Source: Euclidia mi
Taxonomy: Eukaryota > Arthropoda > Insecta > Lepidoptera > Erebidae
Length of the DNA stretch: 64,000 bases
Direction of reading: 5' to 3'
Assembly: GCA_944739405.2 (NCBI GenBank)
Contig: OX123193.2
Location: forward strand, 9,804,331 to 9,868,330
Shown: piece after piece, positions 1 to 11,481 of the stretch
Position numbering within the stretch: the first letter of the stretch is position 1
Layout of the letters: each line of letters starts with the position of its first letter
Made by a program: the position numbers and the translations under genes
Notes under the pieces: generated by a model
What the model saw: the letters and a program-made list of their open reading frames with translations, nothing else
Databases searched by the model: none
What the model was told of the DNA's origin: nothing

Positions 1-40
1 TAGCAATGACAGCATGAAGATTTTTGAATTAATTAATTTA

Positions 41-285
41 TAGACTCACGCCTGTATTCCCGAAGGGGTAGGCAGAGGTGTGAATATTACACCCACATTT
101 CACAATGAATTTTTAGGTCCCACGTAATAGGGGGCGAGCCTATTTCCGTTACCGGGCACATCACCAGACTCCGTGCTGTTACTGAGAATTCGAAAAATCC
201 CAGTAACACTTTTGCCCGACCCGGGAATCGAACCCGGGACCTCCGATCAGCAGTCACATATGCTATCCATTGGACCACGGAGGCA
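41..285 (-). mobile_element. tRNA-derived SINE, near full length
   Basis: Read on the minus strand it starts with a tRNA-like head (from 285) that has a B-box-like 'gggttcgattcccgg', then a body containing 'cccagtaacag', and a tail 'cctaccccttcgggaat'. The same head-body-tail order recurs at 14745, 17611, 40813 and in the second duplication unit. It encodes no protein; mobilisation would depend on a LINE. AT-rich 'attaattaatt' lies on both sides, but an exact target-site duplication is not clear. Confidence 0.85.
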
Positions 286-674
286 CTCATGTCAACATTA
301 TTAATTAATTGTGTTTATAAAAGAATATTAACATATGTGGTGCCAGGATTTTGTAATCAGGACTTACATTATCTAAACGTCAATCAGAATGGATCCAAAA
401 TAACGCGCTATACTAGCAAAAAAAAGAAGAAAATACTTATAACAGACGAAGAGACATAAAGGTGAATATGAAACAGCAGAAAAAGGCTATGCTAGGCTAG
501 GCGAGGCTAAATAGATAAAGTAGACTTTATGCTAATAATGACTAATTTTGCTTGGTAGAATATGATTCCAATGTCCACATGGCAGGCTAATAAAAACATT
601 TCAGCTTCACCTAATACTTCAAACAAAAGATTCTTCTAGCTTAATCTTTTTCTTCTGTCTGCCCTGTTCCAATA
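286..674. other. No gene seen
   Basis: AT-rich non-coding sequence with an 'aggctaggc'-like simple stretch near 490-510. No recognisable coding, RNA or repeat boundary was found. Confidence 0.5.
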
Positions 675-911
675 TTATGTGGGGTCGGCGCAGAATATCT
701 TTCTCTGCCATTCTCTCATATCAGACGTTATCTCATTATTCACTCCTTTTTCATTCATGTTACCCTTCACACAATCCATCCATCTTTTCTTTGGTCTTCC
801 TCTTGCCTTATATCCCTTAAATCTCATCTTCATCACCTTTCTAGTCACATGATTTTCATCCATCACATGCCCATACCACGATAAACGATTTTCTTTTAGC
901 TTTTCTTGCAC
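675..911 (-). pseudogene. LINE ORF2 C-terminal fragment
   Basis: An open frame of 78 codons reads as the extreme C-terminus of a non-LTR retrotransposon polyprotein: 'LSWYGHVM', then 'GRPKKRWMDCVKGNM', then a short acidic and tryptophan-containing end before the stop. This tail is common downstream of reverse transcriptase in insect LINEs. No RT motifs precede it, so the copy is 5'-truncated, the usual outcome of target-primed reverse transcription. It is a relic without function; its clade is uncertain. Confidence 0.75.
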
Positions 912-1221
912 CGGTGCAACATTCAGACTTCTCCTCTTCTTCTAGCTTAATATAACATCAATAGTCAATTTCCTAAAGTTAAATAATGGTTCCTTGTAGT
1001 TTACTACGGAACCGTAAAAAAAATCTCCTAGTACTTTTCCAAAATTATTTTTTAAGCAACTTGACCTGACTAGCTCCTGCATAACTCCTGCTATGTGGTG
1101 GACTTTATAAACGGAAAAAAGCGGAGCCAGTATAAGATCAAACTTCGAGAACAAGAATCGAACCCTCGGCGCAGTACCCAATAGCGATAATAGGTTAAAC
1201 ATCTACACCATACGTGAAGAT
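912..1221. other. No gene seen
   Basis: Non-coding. An 86-codon minus-strand frame here has no recognisable motif and is treated as chance. Confidence 0.4.
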
Positions 1222-1450
1222 TACATACATACATACATAGACTCACGCCTGTTTCCCCGAAGGGGTAGGCAGAGGCATGTTAAACGCCCATTTTTACCCA
1301 TTGTTTTGATCCCACGTAATAGGTGGCGAGCCTATTGCCGCTTATCGGGATATTTTGTTTGCCAGAGCCTCGTCCGTTGATCGGCAGGTGCACCACTTGC
1401 AGGTGAGGATGGCTTGGGAGCCTAAGTTCTTGGTGGGAACCCTATGCAGG
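1222..1450 (-). mobile_element. SINE tail fragment
   Basis: A 'tacatacatacata' simple tail is followed by the reverse complement of the SINE 3' end ('ccccgaaggggtaggcag') and by 'cccacgtaataggtggcgagcc', the body of the same SINE family as at 41-285. The tRNA-like head is not recognisable, so this copy is partial or a divergent subfamily. Confidence 0.7.
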
Positions 1451-1522
1451 TGAAGATTACATCAAAATTATTTCTCTATCACGATTTTATGTTGCTCTTC
1501 AAAAAAAATCTCTCTTCTAACA

Positions 1523-1648
1523 ATCCTTATCCTTAGACAAGAACCGGGACCGACTGCTTTACGTGCCCTCCGAAGCACGGTAGTGCTCAGATGTAAATGC
1601 CACACACGATCACCCATCCAAGTGGTGACCTGTGCAAGCGTTGCTTAA
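1523..1648 (-). mobile_element. 5S-rRNA-derived SINE, partial
   Basis: Read on the minus strand, 'gttaagcaacgcttgcacag' and 'ggatgggtgatcg' match the internal control region of 5S rRNA, followed by 'cttcggagggcacgtaaagc' and 'cggtcccggttcttgtc'. The same body is present more completely at 53629-53891. Here the 5' part upstream of 'gttaagc' is missing. It is a SINE fragment and not a 5S gene. Confidence 0.75.
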
Positions 1649-2945
1649 CATAATTAAATACTAGCATTATTTATAACACCTTGTACTAAATATTAGAAAT
1701 CACAATGTTTACAAGCTACTATTGCATATATTAACCTGTCTTTATTAAAATGATTAAATTAGCGTTAACAAAGAAGCAATATTAAAATGTGTCAGAAAGA
1801 TCAACATCATCCCTATAACGTTTTACTGTTTCAAAAGATGGAATTTCAACAATGTGCCTATTTGAGTGAATATCAAGCACTGCATAGTCAAAACCAACTA
1901 CAGCAAATATAGGTACAGTATATATTGTAGACAGTGCCAAAATTAATCATCAGACCATAAATTTATCTTCAATTCGTCCTTATCACAATCTTAAAGGCAC
2001 TTGAAACTGAATAAGTGGTCCCAAAAGTCCCATTTGAATGAATCAATTCACACTTTGAATTTTAAGTTATTAGCAAGACTGGTGCGCAGATAACGCATTT
2101 ATTGAAATTGCAGCGCAGTTTGATAATATATCTACATAATTATAATAAATAATTATAAAGCGCATAATGACCTTAAAAATACCTTTACTTTTCTTATAAC
2201 AAGGTCACTCAATGTTAAAAAGGTATTAAATGCTAAAAAGCTTCATGAAACTGAATTTTAAGCCAAGTAAAGGCGTAATTATAAAGTTCCATTCAATGCA
2301 CAAGTTCCCAGTTTAGATTAGGCGACGCATTTATCGGGTTGTTCTTTTAAATGTTCTCAATATTATGTTATTGTCAATATTTAGATTTTAGATGCGATTT
2401 TTATTTGACTTATAACCTATTAATAACCTTATAACCAATTTTTTTGAGTCAAATCTTACAGTAAACATGAAAACTATATACTGTTATCATCATATTAAAA
2501 TGTTTTGTAAGAATTTTTGCGTTGGTTCTGATGACAACAAAATTCACTTTTATAATGAACATTATGACAATCCAATATCCAAGGTTGAGTTCAAAGTAGA
2601 GACTTCCTTAATTATTAACATAAAAGTCTCTACATTTTTAAACGTATTCATTGAATCGTATTTTTTTGTATATGCATAAATATTAACACTTCTTGTCAAC
2701 GCAACAATGTATGGTAGTTTAAACTTATCATATGAGGTCTCAAATGTTACACACACCTATGATCCCCAGAATATGCTAACGACCCACTATTAAGCTCACT
2801 CAACTGACTTAAGGCAACTTAAATTCTACACGAACTATTAACCGCACGAATAGAGTAAGCCTCAACCACCCGTTAGTAAGATAATATTACACTGTCTTTC
2901 ACACATTGCCGCATAATATTAGGCATATATTTCACACCTACCGCC
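1649..2945. other. AT-rich, no gene supported
   Basis: About 1.3 kb of AT-rich sequence. Short frames at 2467-2679 (plus) and 2562-2756 (minus) overlap in opposite senses and have biased low-complexity composition. No repeat boundary was recognised. Confidence 0.5.
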
Positions 2946-3225
2946 TTTACGTAGTTAATTAAACGTTGTCACAGCATTCAAGGCACTTAAAGAGGAATGA
3001 GGAAAAGGCGGTACTCCTTGACAGATATACACGGCGCAATTAGGTTGAGGGTAGTTGGATATGAAAATTACTTTAATATCGACTTTAAAGACGACATTTT
3101 TGTTTTTTTTATTAAAAAAACCTGTCAAATTGACTTCACGCTGCCTGATGGTAAGCTGACAGTGAAGTCCTATTGTGAAGGCCACCATCCCCAATTGCTG
3201 ATTAAGCAATGTGACATAGCTGCCC

Positions 3226-4918
3226 TCACTTTGACGGCCTTGAGAGATGCTTTTTCACGCCCCGCTTAAAGGACCCAGGATCAAAGGAGGAAGGAAACAC
3301 GTGAGCTGGCAGTGAATTCCACATCTTTATGGTACGGCAAAGATAAGATGTACCGAACCTTTTCGTACGTGACAGTATCTGTTCTACCGTGTAAGCGTGG
3401 CACCTTAACCCGGCACGTGTTGTTCGGAATAGGAAAGGAGAGGGTGGGATAAGTTGAAAGAGTTCTTCTGAGCACTCACTGTGATACAATCGGTAAAAGA
3501 CAGCCATTGAGGTTACGTCCCTGCGTAATTGCAGAGATTCAAGGGTCTTAGTAGCCTCAAGGTCACCTATGATACGGATGGCACGCCGCTGCAACCTATC
3601 AAGGGCATCTAGCAGGTACTGAGCGGAGCCGTTCCAGAGATGAGAGCAGTATTCCACGCAGGAGCGAACCAGAGTCTTGTATAATAGATAAAGCTGCTCT
3701 GGCGTGAAAAAACCTCCTCACTCTGTTCAGGACTCCGAGTTTTCGAGATGCCGATTTAATGACACCCTCGATGTAGTTTCTCTGGTTGAGATTGCGGCGT
3801 ATGTCCATACCAAGTATATTTAGACTGTCTTGTATGTGTAGTGGAGTGTCCAGAAGAAAAGGTTGGGGAAGGAATGGAGATAACTTTGCTGAAAATGCGC
3901 ACACCTGTGTCTTCTTGGCGTTGAACTTGACCATGTTTTCAACACCCCAATTCGAGATGCTGTTCAAAACCTGGTCAAGCTCAGCGACAAGTTTTCGCCT
4001 ATTTTCCTCAATGTCGGCCTGCTTAGCCGCAGGATGGCCGAAATACCGCCCATGCACAGTACTGTCATCTGCATAGCAATGTATGCTCCCAAAAGTGAGC
4101 ATATCATTGATATGCAGAAGAAAAAGTGTGGACGATAAGACGGATCCCTGGGGCACACCAGCATTTACCTGCATAAACTTTGAATTTTGACCTTCGCAAA
4201 TAACTCGAACACGTCGTTCATGCAGGAAGCTAGCAACCGAGTTGCACAATCGAGGTGGCAAGCCGGAAGCTTGGAAAGAAGCGCACGATGCCAGACTCTA
4301 TCGATCTCTCAAAGGCTTTGGAGATGTCGAGGCTGATAGCCAACGACTCCCCGTGCCTGTCCATAGCCTCACCCCAAAGGTGAGTGACATGCGCTAGAAG
4401 ATCGCCCGTTGATCGTTTCGGTCTGAAGCTATATTGTCGATCATTGATAAGAGAGCGATCTTCTAGGTAGTGAACGAGTTGGGTGTTGATTACCCGTTCG
4501 CATACCTTGCAGAGAATAGGGATGATAGCTATGGGTCGATAGTTAGCGGGATCAGAACGATCCCCCTTTTTGGGAATCGGTTGTACGTTCGTCTCCTTCC
4601 AAACCTGCGGCACGACGCCAGAGGAATAAGACAGGCGATACAACAAGACAACTCGGCTGCACATTTCTTAAGAACAACCGCTGGGATACCGTCGGGACCA
4701 CTGACTTTCCGGACATCGAGAGAGCGCAGTATCGCGCGATTATCGCATTGCCTGATGCGAACATAAGGCATGGAGTGGCCGCAGTGGTTTATAGATGGCG
4801 GCTGCGAACCACAGTCATCGATTCGGGAGTTGGCCGCAAAGAGATTGACAAGCAAGTCAGCTTTCTCTTGGTTGTAAAGTTTGGGGGCTTTGTTTGTAAA
4901 CTGTGTACTGGAAGCCAT
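3226..4918 (-). pseudogene. Frameshifted LINE reverse transcriptase, 5'-truncated
   Basis: Four overlapping minus-strand frames together read as a non-LTR reverse transcriptase followed by its C-terminal domain. Order: 'SGPDGIPAVVLKK' (finger entry, near 4690), 'KKGDRSDPANYRPIAI' (near 4550), 'LDISKAFE' (motif A, near 4320), 'AGVPQGSVLS' (motif B, near 4150), 'YADDSTVHG' (motif C, near 4070), then a thumb and tail with 'MEYCSHLWNGSAQYLLDALD' and 'RTIKMWNSLPA'. The frame changes near 4650, 4280 and 3680 (the last beside an A6 run), so no intact protein can be made. The endonuclease half is absent. The left edge of the large duplication (4521) falls inside this element; its 5' part recurs at 43727-44124. 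Clade not assigned. Confidence 0.85.
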
Positions 4919-5435
4919 GCTGGGTAATTAAATGCGTCTGCTAGATGGTGCACTTGTAGTAGACTTTAAAGGTATTGAACAAAATATATTATTTGTCTAA
5001 CCAATACTACAGATCCTGTTGTGCGAAATGCACAAATGCTATTATCAATACGAAATATGATAAGGATGGAGGAATATCTGTTATTTTTCAGACCGAACAA
5101 CTGGACGGGTCTTGATAAAATTTTGCTATAATTTAGCATATACATCAAAATTGCATATAGCCCTAGGGCAGAACCGCAGGCAAACGCTAATAAATTTAAC
5201 TCTCTTGCTCACATGTTTCTTCTGAGAAAACTAGATAAATATAGAAAAATAAGAACGTCTTTGTATCTAATTTACTTAAATTTTCTCCGTAGCTTTTTGT
5301 GACATGCGAAACCGAACATGCACGTTAACCACCGTGTAATAGGTACGTAATTTAATAATAATTTTCGCATTATCTATACATGCAGATAAAATTTAAATCA
5401 AATATATCGGTGTTTTTCAAATAAAGATGTTTTTG
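4919..5435. other. No gene; errantivirus target flank
   Basis: AT-rich non-coding sequence upstream (on the minus strand) of the truncated LINE. It is repeated at 44125-44641. It ends at the errantivirus target-site duplication. Confidence 0.6.
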
Positions 5436-5439
5436 AAGT

Positions 5440-5705
5440 AGTTATAGTTAGCAACCAACCTTCGCCTTTAGAATAAGTTTAGACTACCAATTATGCTTAG
5501 TCTTAGTTTTAACCATCCTTCTTAGAAGTAAGATAAGATGGCCCAACGGATGTGTCTCGCCGGTGGGTCGATCGGTAGCATAGTTTAATTAGAATTAAAG
5601 TCGCCTCCAAATCGGCTACACGTATTTTAATTTCTCATCCTTAGTTTAATAAGTTTATTAAAGTTAGTTTTTAAAAAGCGTTTCCATCGCTCCGGAAACA
5701 AGAGT
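5440..5705 (+). repeat. Errantivirus 5' LTR
   Basis: 266 bp, starts 'agttatagttagcaacc' and ends 'ccggaaacaagagt'. Boundaries are set by comparison with the 3' LTR at 13119 and with the empty site in unit 2. An AGT... start is typical of errantivirus LTRs, unlike the TG...CA of the BEL elements here. Confidence 0.95.
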
Positions 5706-5722
5706 GGCGCAGCCGGTAGGAT
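5705..5722 (+). other. Errantivirus primer binding site
   Basis: 'tggcgcagccggtaggat' begins at the last T of the LTR. It closely resembles the tRNA-Ser-type primer site known from 17.6/297-like errantiviruses, rather than the tRNA-Lys type of gypsy itself. The overlap of one base with the LTR follows from the observed LTR end. Confidence 0.8.
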
Positions 5723-6403
5723 TTCGCCCAGTTTCGTAGGTTTTTCCGCGGTTCAAATTCGTCCCGAATAAGCTGCCGAAAATTCAAGGACGGGTGAAAT
5801 CCGACGAACCAAATAAATAACTCTTGGTACGCGAGTGCGAGCGCAACAAAGGCCGGTATGGGAGTTGCAGTTGGTTGGTGAGTGAATTTTTTCGCCAATC
5901 CTTGTTCCGTATCCTCCTTTATACCTTATCTTATACCTAACTATAGTTTAAAGATCTCAAAATATGAGATCGAAACTTGCTCATTATAACTTGCCCGTAA
6001 CATTTAATTATAAAAATCATTGTGTTCATTGCTATCTTAGACTCTTAGTTCTATAAATAGAACATGCATAGAGTAGTTGAACATCCAGAGAGTGCAGCTA
6101 AACATTTAAAAGTACTAAATTGTGTGTTATCTATATAATATAAATACCTATAAAATTTGGGTGTAAAGTGTAAAAAGTTTTACATAATATAATATGAAAT
6201 AGAAATTTTATATAAACATATTTTAACAATTTTACCTAAAAGTTTATACAAATATATATCATTTTGCCTTTATTCCCAAAACATTGTGCTGATTTTTGTC
6301 TGTTATATTTTTAATTGTGTTATCTTGTGTGTATTATTGAATTACTTTAATTGACCGTACCTTGGTCAATTGTTTTATCTGTGTCGTACATTACTCTGTT
6401 AAC
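5723..6403 (+). other. Errantivirus leader
   Basis: About 680 bp between the primer site and the first gag ATG. AT-rich with no coding signal. In this class the region carries packaging signals and the env splice donor; no donor was assigned here. Confidence 0.5.
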
Positions 6404-7681
6404 ATGACGACTCCAGTGACGATCAAACAAATACCCAAAGAAATTATTCAGTTAATACCTTTGTATAACGGTGATAAAAGACAGTAAAATCTTTATTTAC
6501 GAAAATGTCAATATGTCCTTGACCGTTACAAGGGTGACCATGAACAAGACCTTTACGTGTATAATGTTTTAACCAGTAGATTGAGAGACGAGGCAGCAGC
6601 ACTCTTGTCAGAACGGGAAGATATTGTTACATGGTCCGCGTTTAAAGAATTACTTATACAACATTTTGGAGACCCGCGTAGTGAGGCTTGTATTAATATC
6701 GAATTAGAATCTTTAAAAATAAATTCCAGTGAAAGCTATTTAGATTTTTGTAATAGAATCCAAGGTGTCCGCTCGTTATTGATGTCCAAGGTCAACATGA
6801 TCCAGGATACGGAATTGAAGCGTGCAAAAGCAGTGATATATAATAATACAGCTTTGAATGTATTTTTATACAACCTTCCAGAGAATATGGTACGCATAGT
6901 TAGACTCAAGTCACCCACTACTTTAGAAGCGGCCTTGAGTGTAGTACTAGAGGAAGTTAATTTCTTAGAACAGTATAACACTAGAAATCGTGTTCTCGGT
7001 CAAACTTCAAGTTCAGGACCAAGGTTAGTGATGACACCAGCTGGTTACAAACCTTTATTACCAAGTAATATTACCTCGCCTAAGTTTAATTTCGGTACCC
7101 CTCAAAATAAATTACTCCAATCTCAAAGTCAACTACCAAACGCATTTACGTCACGCGCAAAATTTGGTTATACACCGCAACCACAACAATTTAGCTATAA
7201 ACCAACTCAACAATTTGGTAATAGGACGAGTCAACCGTTTGGTTACAAACCACCCCAACATTTAGGTTATAGACCACCACAGCAGTTTGGCTACAGACCA
7301 CCTCTACCTCAGCAGTTTGGTTATAGACCACCTCAACCACAGCAATTTGGCTATAGACCACCTCAACAGTTAGGTTACCAACCACCAAATAATTTTAATG
7401 TACCCCAAGTACAAAAACCTCAAGTACAGAGTACTGATGTGTCCATGCGAACGGCACAACCTAAAACAAATGTACCACAAGGTTTTAAATTGAATGAGCT
7501 TTCTACCGCGAACTATGAACCTTATTGTGAAGAATATTACCCCTATTATGACGACGATAATTACTATGACTCAAATGACGTAAATTATTACGACGAGACT
7601 AATATTGAAGAATCGCAATCGGATAATGAAATACACGTAACGGATTTTCACGAAACGGCCTTGAACGACAAGAAATCCTAG
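6404..7681 (+). pseudogene. gag: Errantivirus Gag, interrupted by early stop
   Basis: Structural polyprotein of the element. The ATG at 6404 opens a frame that meets TAA at codon 28 (6485-6487); the same frame is then open to the TAG at 7679-7681. The N-terminal two thirds is capsid-like and helical ('FKELLIQHFGDPRSE', 'YLDFCNRIQGVRSLL'). The C-terminal third (about 7160-7390) is a proline/glutamine/tyrosine repeat built on 'QQFGYRPP', followed by an acidic tyrosine-rich tail. No CCHC zinc knuckle is present, as is usual for errantivirus Gag. An ATG at 6557 could only restart a shortened protein. Pol overlaps in the -1 frame. Confidence 0.85.
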
Positions 7682-10600
7682 AATTGAACTGTGACCCAAA
7701 TTTAAAATTACCCTATATTTATATAGAAGAAATAGATTCTAGATTCATGATAGACACTGGCAGTATGAGATCATTTATTAGTCCCCGAAAGGCGTATGAA
7801 TATTTCGGTAATTACATACGTAAAGAGAATTTCCAAGTTGTTAGCACACATGCTACTAGTAGACATGACGAAGTAATTGAAATTCCTCTTTTGCCTACCT
7901 TTGTTAGCAATTACTGGCATAAATTCTATGTATACGATGTAGATCAACGATACGATGGTCTTATTGGTAATGACCTATTACAGCAATTGGAAGCGATTAT
8001 TGATTTAAAAGAACAAATCTTAAAGACAAGTTCTACTTGCATACCAATTATAAATAATAATTTAAATTATAAAATCGAAGTGCAACCACGTTCAGAACAG
8101 CGTGTAAAACTGCCAGTAGACCAATTTTCAGGTGACGCTATTCTCGACTATCATGATTTTCAAAACGGATTGCGAATGCCTAGTGCTATAGTAAATTGTA
8201 TTAATGGGTATGCATTTACAGTAATACAAAACACCTTAGATTGTCCAAAACAACTTACTATCACGCGACCTTTTACAGTGAAGTCCTATATAGACACGGA
8301 ATGTAATTTAAATTTTATTATGAATAATGATTTGGAAATTGACAAATTACTTGAAGAAAACCTAAGTAAACTAAGACTCGAGCATATTAATGACGAGGAA
8401 CGTGCAAAAATATTCAAACTTTGTAAAGAATACAAAGACATATTTTATTGTGACCAAATCCCTTTAACGTTCACTAATCAAGTAAAACACAATATACGCA
8501 CGAAGAACGAAGACCCCATATATATAAAACCATACAGGCAGGCACCTTTTGTTCAAAATGAGATAAATAATCAGGTACAAAAATTACTAAATGACAATGT
8601 TATCCAAGAATCGCATTCTCCTTGGAGTGCCCCGGTTCATCTCATCCCCAAAAAAAAGGACGCTTCTGGTGAAATCAAATATAGAATGGTTATTGACTAT
8701 CGACGTCTTAATGACATTACAGTTGACGACAAATATCCCCTTCCAAACATTGCTGACTTATTTGACAAATTAGGAAAGAGTACGTATTTTACTACGCTTG
8801 ATTTAGCAAGCGGTTACCACCAGATTGAAATAGAAGAGAAGGATAGACCGAAGACTGCTTTTTCAACCCAAAATGGACACTTTGAATTTCTGAGAATGCC
8901 GTTTGGACTTAAGACTGCTCCTGCGACATTCCAACGTACAATGGACAACATTCTACGTGGTCTACAAGGACTGCACTGTATGGTATACTTAGATGACATA
9001 ATAATTTTCGGTAATAGCCTTGACGAAATGATAAATAAACTAAGACTTGTGTTTGATCGACTTAGAGCCACTAATATGAAAGTACAGTTAGATAAATCTG
9101 AATTTTTACGCAAAGAAGTACTCTATCTCGGACACACCATAACAAAGGAAGGACTAAAACCCAATAACGACAAAATTTATGCCGTGTTAAACTACCCATT
9201 ACCTAAGACGACGACGGAAATTAAGAGCTTTCTTGGACTTATAGGATACTACCGACGTTTTATAAAAGACTTTGCACGAATTACACAACCATTAACAGCT
9301 TGTTTAAAGAAACGCAATAGAATCATCATAGACCAGAAATACATAGACGCGTTTAACAAATGTAAGGAACTTTTGACACATGCACCACTATTACAGTACC
9401 CTGACTATGACAGACCCTTTATACTCACGACTGATGCGTCCAATGTCGCTATAGGCGCTGTTCTGTCACAAGGGCAAATTGGTAGTGACAAACCTATTGC
9501 CTATGCTAGTCGCACCCTCAGTGATACAGAATCGCGTTACAGTACTATCGAGCGCGAACTGCTCGCTGTAGTGTGGGCAGTGAGACACTTTAGGCCCTAT
9601 CTTTACGGTCGAAAATTTTATATTTATACAGACCACCGTCCCTTAGTTTGGCTTCGATCCCTTAAAGACCCCAGTAGCAAACTCACTCGCTGGCGGTTAC
9701 GTCTACAAGATTACGATTTTGAGTTAATATACAAAAACGGAAAACAAAATACAAATGCGGACGCCCTATCCAGAATAAAAATTAATGCTCTATCCTCAGA
9801 CGACGAGAACCAGTCTACCGCAGTTAATGTTGATGAAAAAGAAGACAATGATCTAGATAAGTATGTTGAAAGCGTAGTACAGGACATAGAAAAATTAGCT
9901 GGAAATAAAAGGAAACGTAATAGTTCATCAACATTAACGATATCTGACTCTAGTCGAACTGCTTCTTGTAGTCCTATAGATTTTTCTGACAATATTAAAG
10001 ATAGTAAACAAAATACGCATGAATACCCAATGCGACCAGTTTCTAGTAGCTCCGAAGAAACCATTCATTCAGCTGTTGAATTAGAATCAACCGGAATACC
10101 TATTTTAAATGAAGCCATTGACACCAAACCAAATCAGGTTTTAGTATACTCGTGGTTTAAGAATCAAATGCAAGTAAGGAATTTATCACGTGAGAAACAG
10201 AAAATATTAGAAGTGTTTTTACCAAAAGACAATCCAGAATTGATAAAAGAGTTTTTAAAACAATATATAAAGCCAAAGTTAAAATATTTTATTTATTTCG
10301 AAGAAGATGAACATAGAAAACTATTTAGTAATATAATAATTGAGTTATTCAAAAAGGGGATGGTTAATTTACATGAATGTACGGAGAGAGTTGTTTTTAT
10401 TGAAGATGAGGGAGAGCAAAAAGCACTAATTATTAAACATCATGAAGGAAAGACGTGCCATCGTGGTATAAAAGAAACAGTAGTTAGACTCCGCAGAAAT
10501 TATTATTGGGATAGAATGCAGGAAACCGTAACAGCAGTTATAAATAGTTGTGAATCATGCCAGAAAATGAAGTATGATAGGAAACCTATCAAACCATTTT

Positions 10601-11481
10601 TACAACTAACACAAACCCAGGACTCCCCATTTCAAGAATTATTTATAGATCTTTTTAGTATAGAAGGTAAAACTTACCTAACAATTATCGATGCCTTTAG
10701 CAAATTAGGCCAGGCAATCGAAACCCAAGGGAAATCAACCCCTGAGGTAACTAGAGCACTAATGAAATATTTTTCTTATTATGGCACCCCTAAAAAGATA
10801 AGTTCAGACCCCGGAACTGAATTCAATAATGAATTAATTAAAGAATTTTTAAAATTACATAAGGTGGAATTACACATTGGAACTCCAAACAACCCCAATT
10901 CAATGGGTCTTGTTGAAAGATTCCATTCAACGTTAATAGAAATATATAGACTGGCTAAATACGAAAAGCGATGTACTGACGCGGCCTCGGTTATGACGTA
11001 TTCTATTCTCGCATACAACCACACTATTCACTCAGTTACCGAACTTACTCCATTTGAAGTTGTGTTTGGACACACTGACTCTAGTAGCCCCTTTAGCGTA
11101 GATTTTGAAAAGTGTTATTTCCAAAAATTAGTAAAAGATCATGCAAAAAGAATTAAAACTTTATACGAACATTTAGCAGATAAAATGGTTACTATTAAGG
11201 AAAAGAATAGAGCTAAGAAAGGTGGCGAAAGTGAAATGAAATTTAGGGAAGGAGAAACAATTTTTGTTAAAGACATTAATAAACGTAAAAGTAAGGATAA
11301 GCCCCGATATTTAAAAGCTAAAGTCACAGGTGAAGCAGAGAGAAACGTTTTACCCATTCAAATTAGAGAAAGGGACACTAAAATTCCTATTAAAAATATA
11401 AAACGCCCTCCACAGGTTGTGCGGGATGTTACTAACGACAGTGACAATGCCATCGCTGGCCCTTCATCTGCAACCTCTTGA
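7630..11481 (+). CDS. pol: Errantivirus Pol (protease, RT, RNase H, integrase)
   Basis: The frame is open from 7630, overlaps the end of gag by about 50 nt in the -1 frame and has no ATG at its start, so it is probably expressed by -1 frameshifting from gag. Counting from the TTG at 7684: aspartic protease 'IDTGS' (about residue 23); reverse transcriptase with 'YLDD' at 435-438; RNase H 'TDAS' (about 582); a charged tether of about 150 residues; integrase zinc finger from 'HHEGKTCHRG' to 'CESCQK' (about 918-960); integrase catalytic triad in 'FIDLFS', 'SSDPGTEF' and 'GLVERFHST'. All key residues are present and the frame is unbroken for about 1,265 codons. Its end overlaps env, as is typical for the class. 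Confidence 0.93.
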   Translation, partial: NTRNGFSRNGLERQEILELNCDPNLKLPYIYIEEIDSRFMIDTGSMRSFISPRKAYEYFGNYIRKENFQVVSTHATSRHDEVIEIPLLPTFVSNYWHKFYVYDVDQRYDGLIGNDLLQQLEAIIDLKEQILKTSSTCIPIINNNLNYKIEVQPRSEQRVKLPVDQFSGDAILDYHDFQNGLRMPSAIVNCINGYAFTVIQNTLDCPKQLTITRPFTVKSYIDTECNLNFIMNNDLEIDKLLEENLSKLRLEHINDEERAKIFKLCKEYKDIFYCDQIPLTFTNQVKHNIRTKNEDPIYIKPYRQAPFVQNEINNQVQKLLNDNVIQESHSPWSAPVHLIPKKKDASGEIKYRMVIDYRRLNDITVDDKYPLPNIADLFDKLGKSTYFTTLDLASGYHQIEIEEKDRPKTAFSTQNGHFEFLRMPFGLKTAPATFQRTMDNILRGLQGLHCMVYLDDIIIFGNSLDEMINKLRLVFDRLRATNMKVQLDKSEFLRKEVLYLGHTITKEGLKPNNDKIYAVLNYPLPKTTTEIKSFLGLIGYYRRFIKDFARITQPLTACLKKRNRIIIDQKYIDAFNKCKELLTHAPLLQYPDYDRPFILTTDASNVAIGAVLSQGQIGSDKPIAYASRTLSDTESRYSTIERELLAVVWAVRHFRPYLYGRKFYIYTDHRPLVWLRSLKDPSSKLTRWRLRLQDYDFELIYKNGKQNTNADALSRIKINALSSDDENQSTAVNVDEKEDNDLDKYVESVVQDIEKLAGNKRKRNSSSTLTISDSSRTASCSPIDFSDNIKDSKQNTHEYPMRPVSSSSEETIHSAVELESTGIPILNEAIDTKPNQVLVYSWFKNQMQVRNLSREKQKILEVFLPKDNPELIKEFLKQYIKPKLKYFIYFEEDEHRKLFSNIIIELFKKGMVNLHECTERVVFIEDEGEQKALIIKHHEGKTCHRGIKETVVRLRRNYYWDRMQETVTAVINSCESCQKMKYDRKPIKPFLQLTQTQDSPFQELFIDLFSIEGKTYLTIIDAFSKLGQAIETQGKSTPEVTRALMKYFSYYGTPKKISSDPGTEFNNELIKEFLKLHKVELHIGTPNNPNSMGLVERFHSTLIEIYRLAKYEKRCTDAASVMTYSILAYNHTIHSVTELTPFEVVFGHTDSSSPFSVDFEKCYFQKLVKDHAKRIKTLYEHLADKMVTIKEKNRAKKGGESEMKFREGETIFVKDINKRKSKDKPRYLKAKVTGEAERNVLPIQIRERDTKIPIKNIKRPPQVVRDVTNDSDNAIAGPSSATS

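Noticed and set aside
2467..2756. Overlapping short frames on both strands
   Set aside because: AT-rich, low-complexity residues, no start context or motif, no second copy to compare.
7669..7681. Classical heptamer slippery site at the gag-pol overlap
   Set aside because: No X XXY YYZ heptamer in the correct frame was found between 7630 and 7681; the -1 shift is inferred from frames only.
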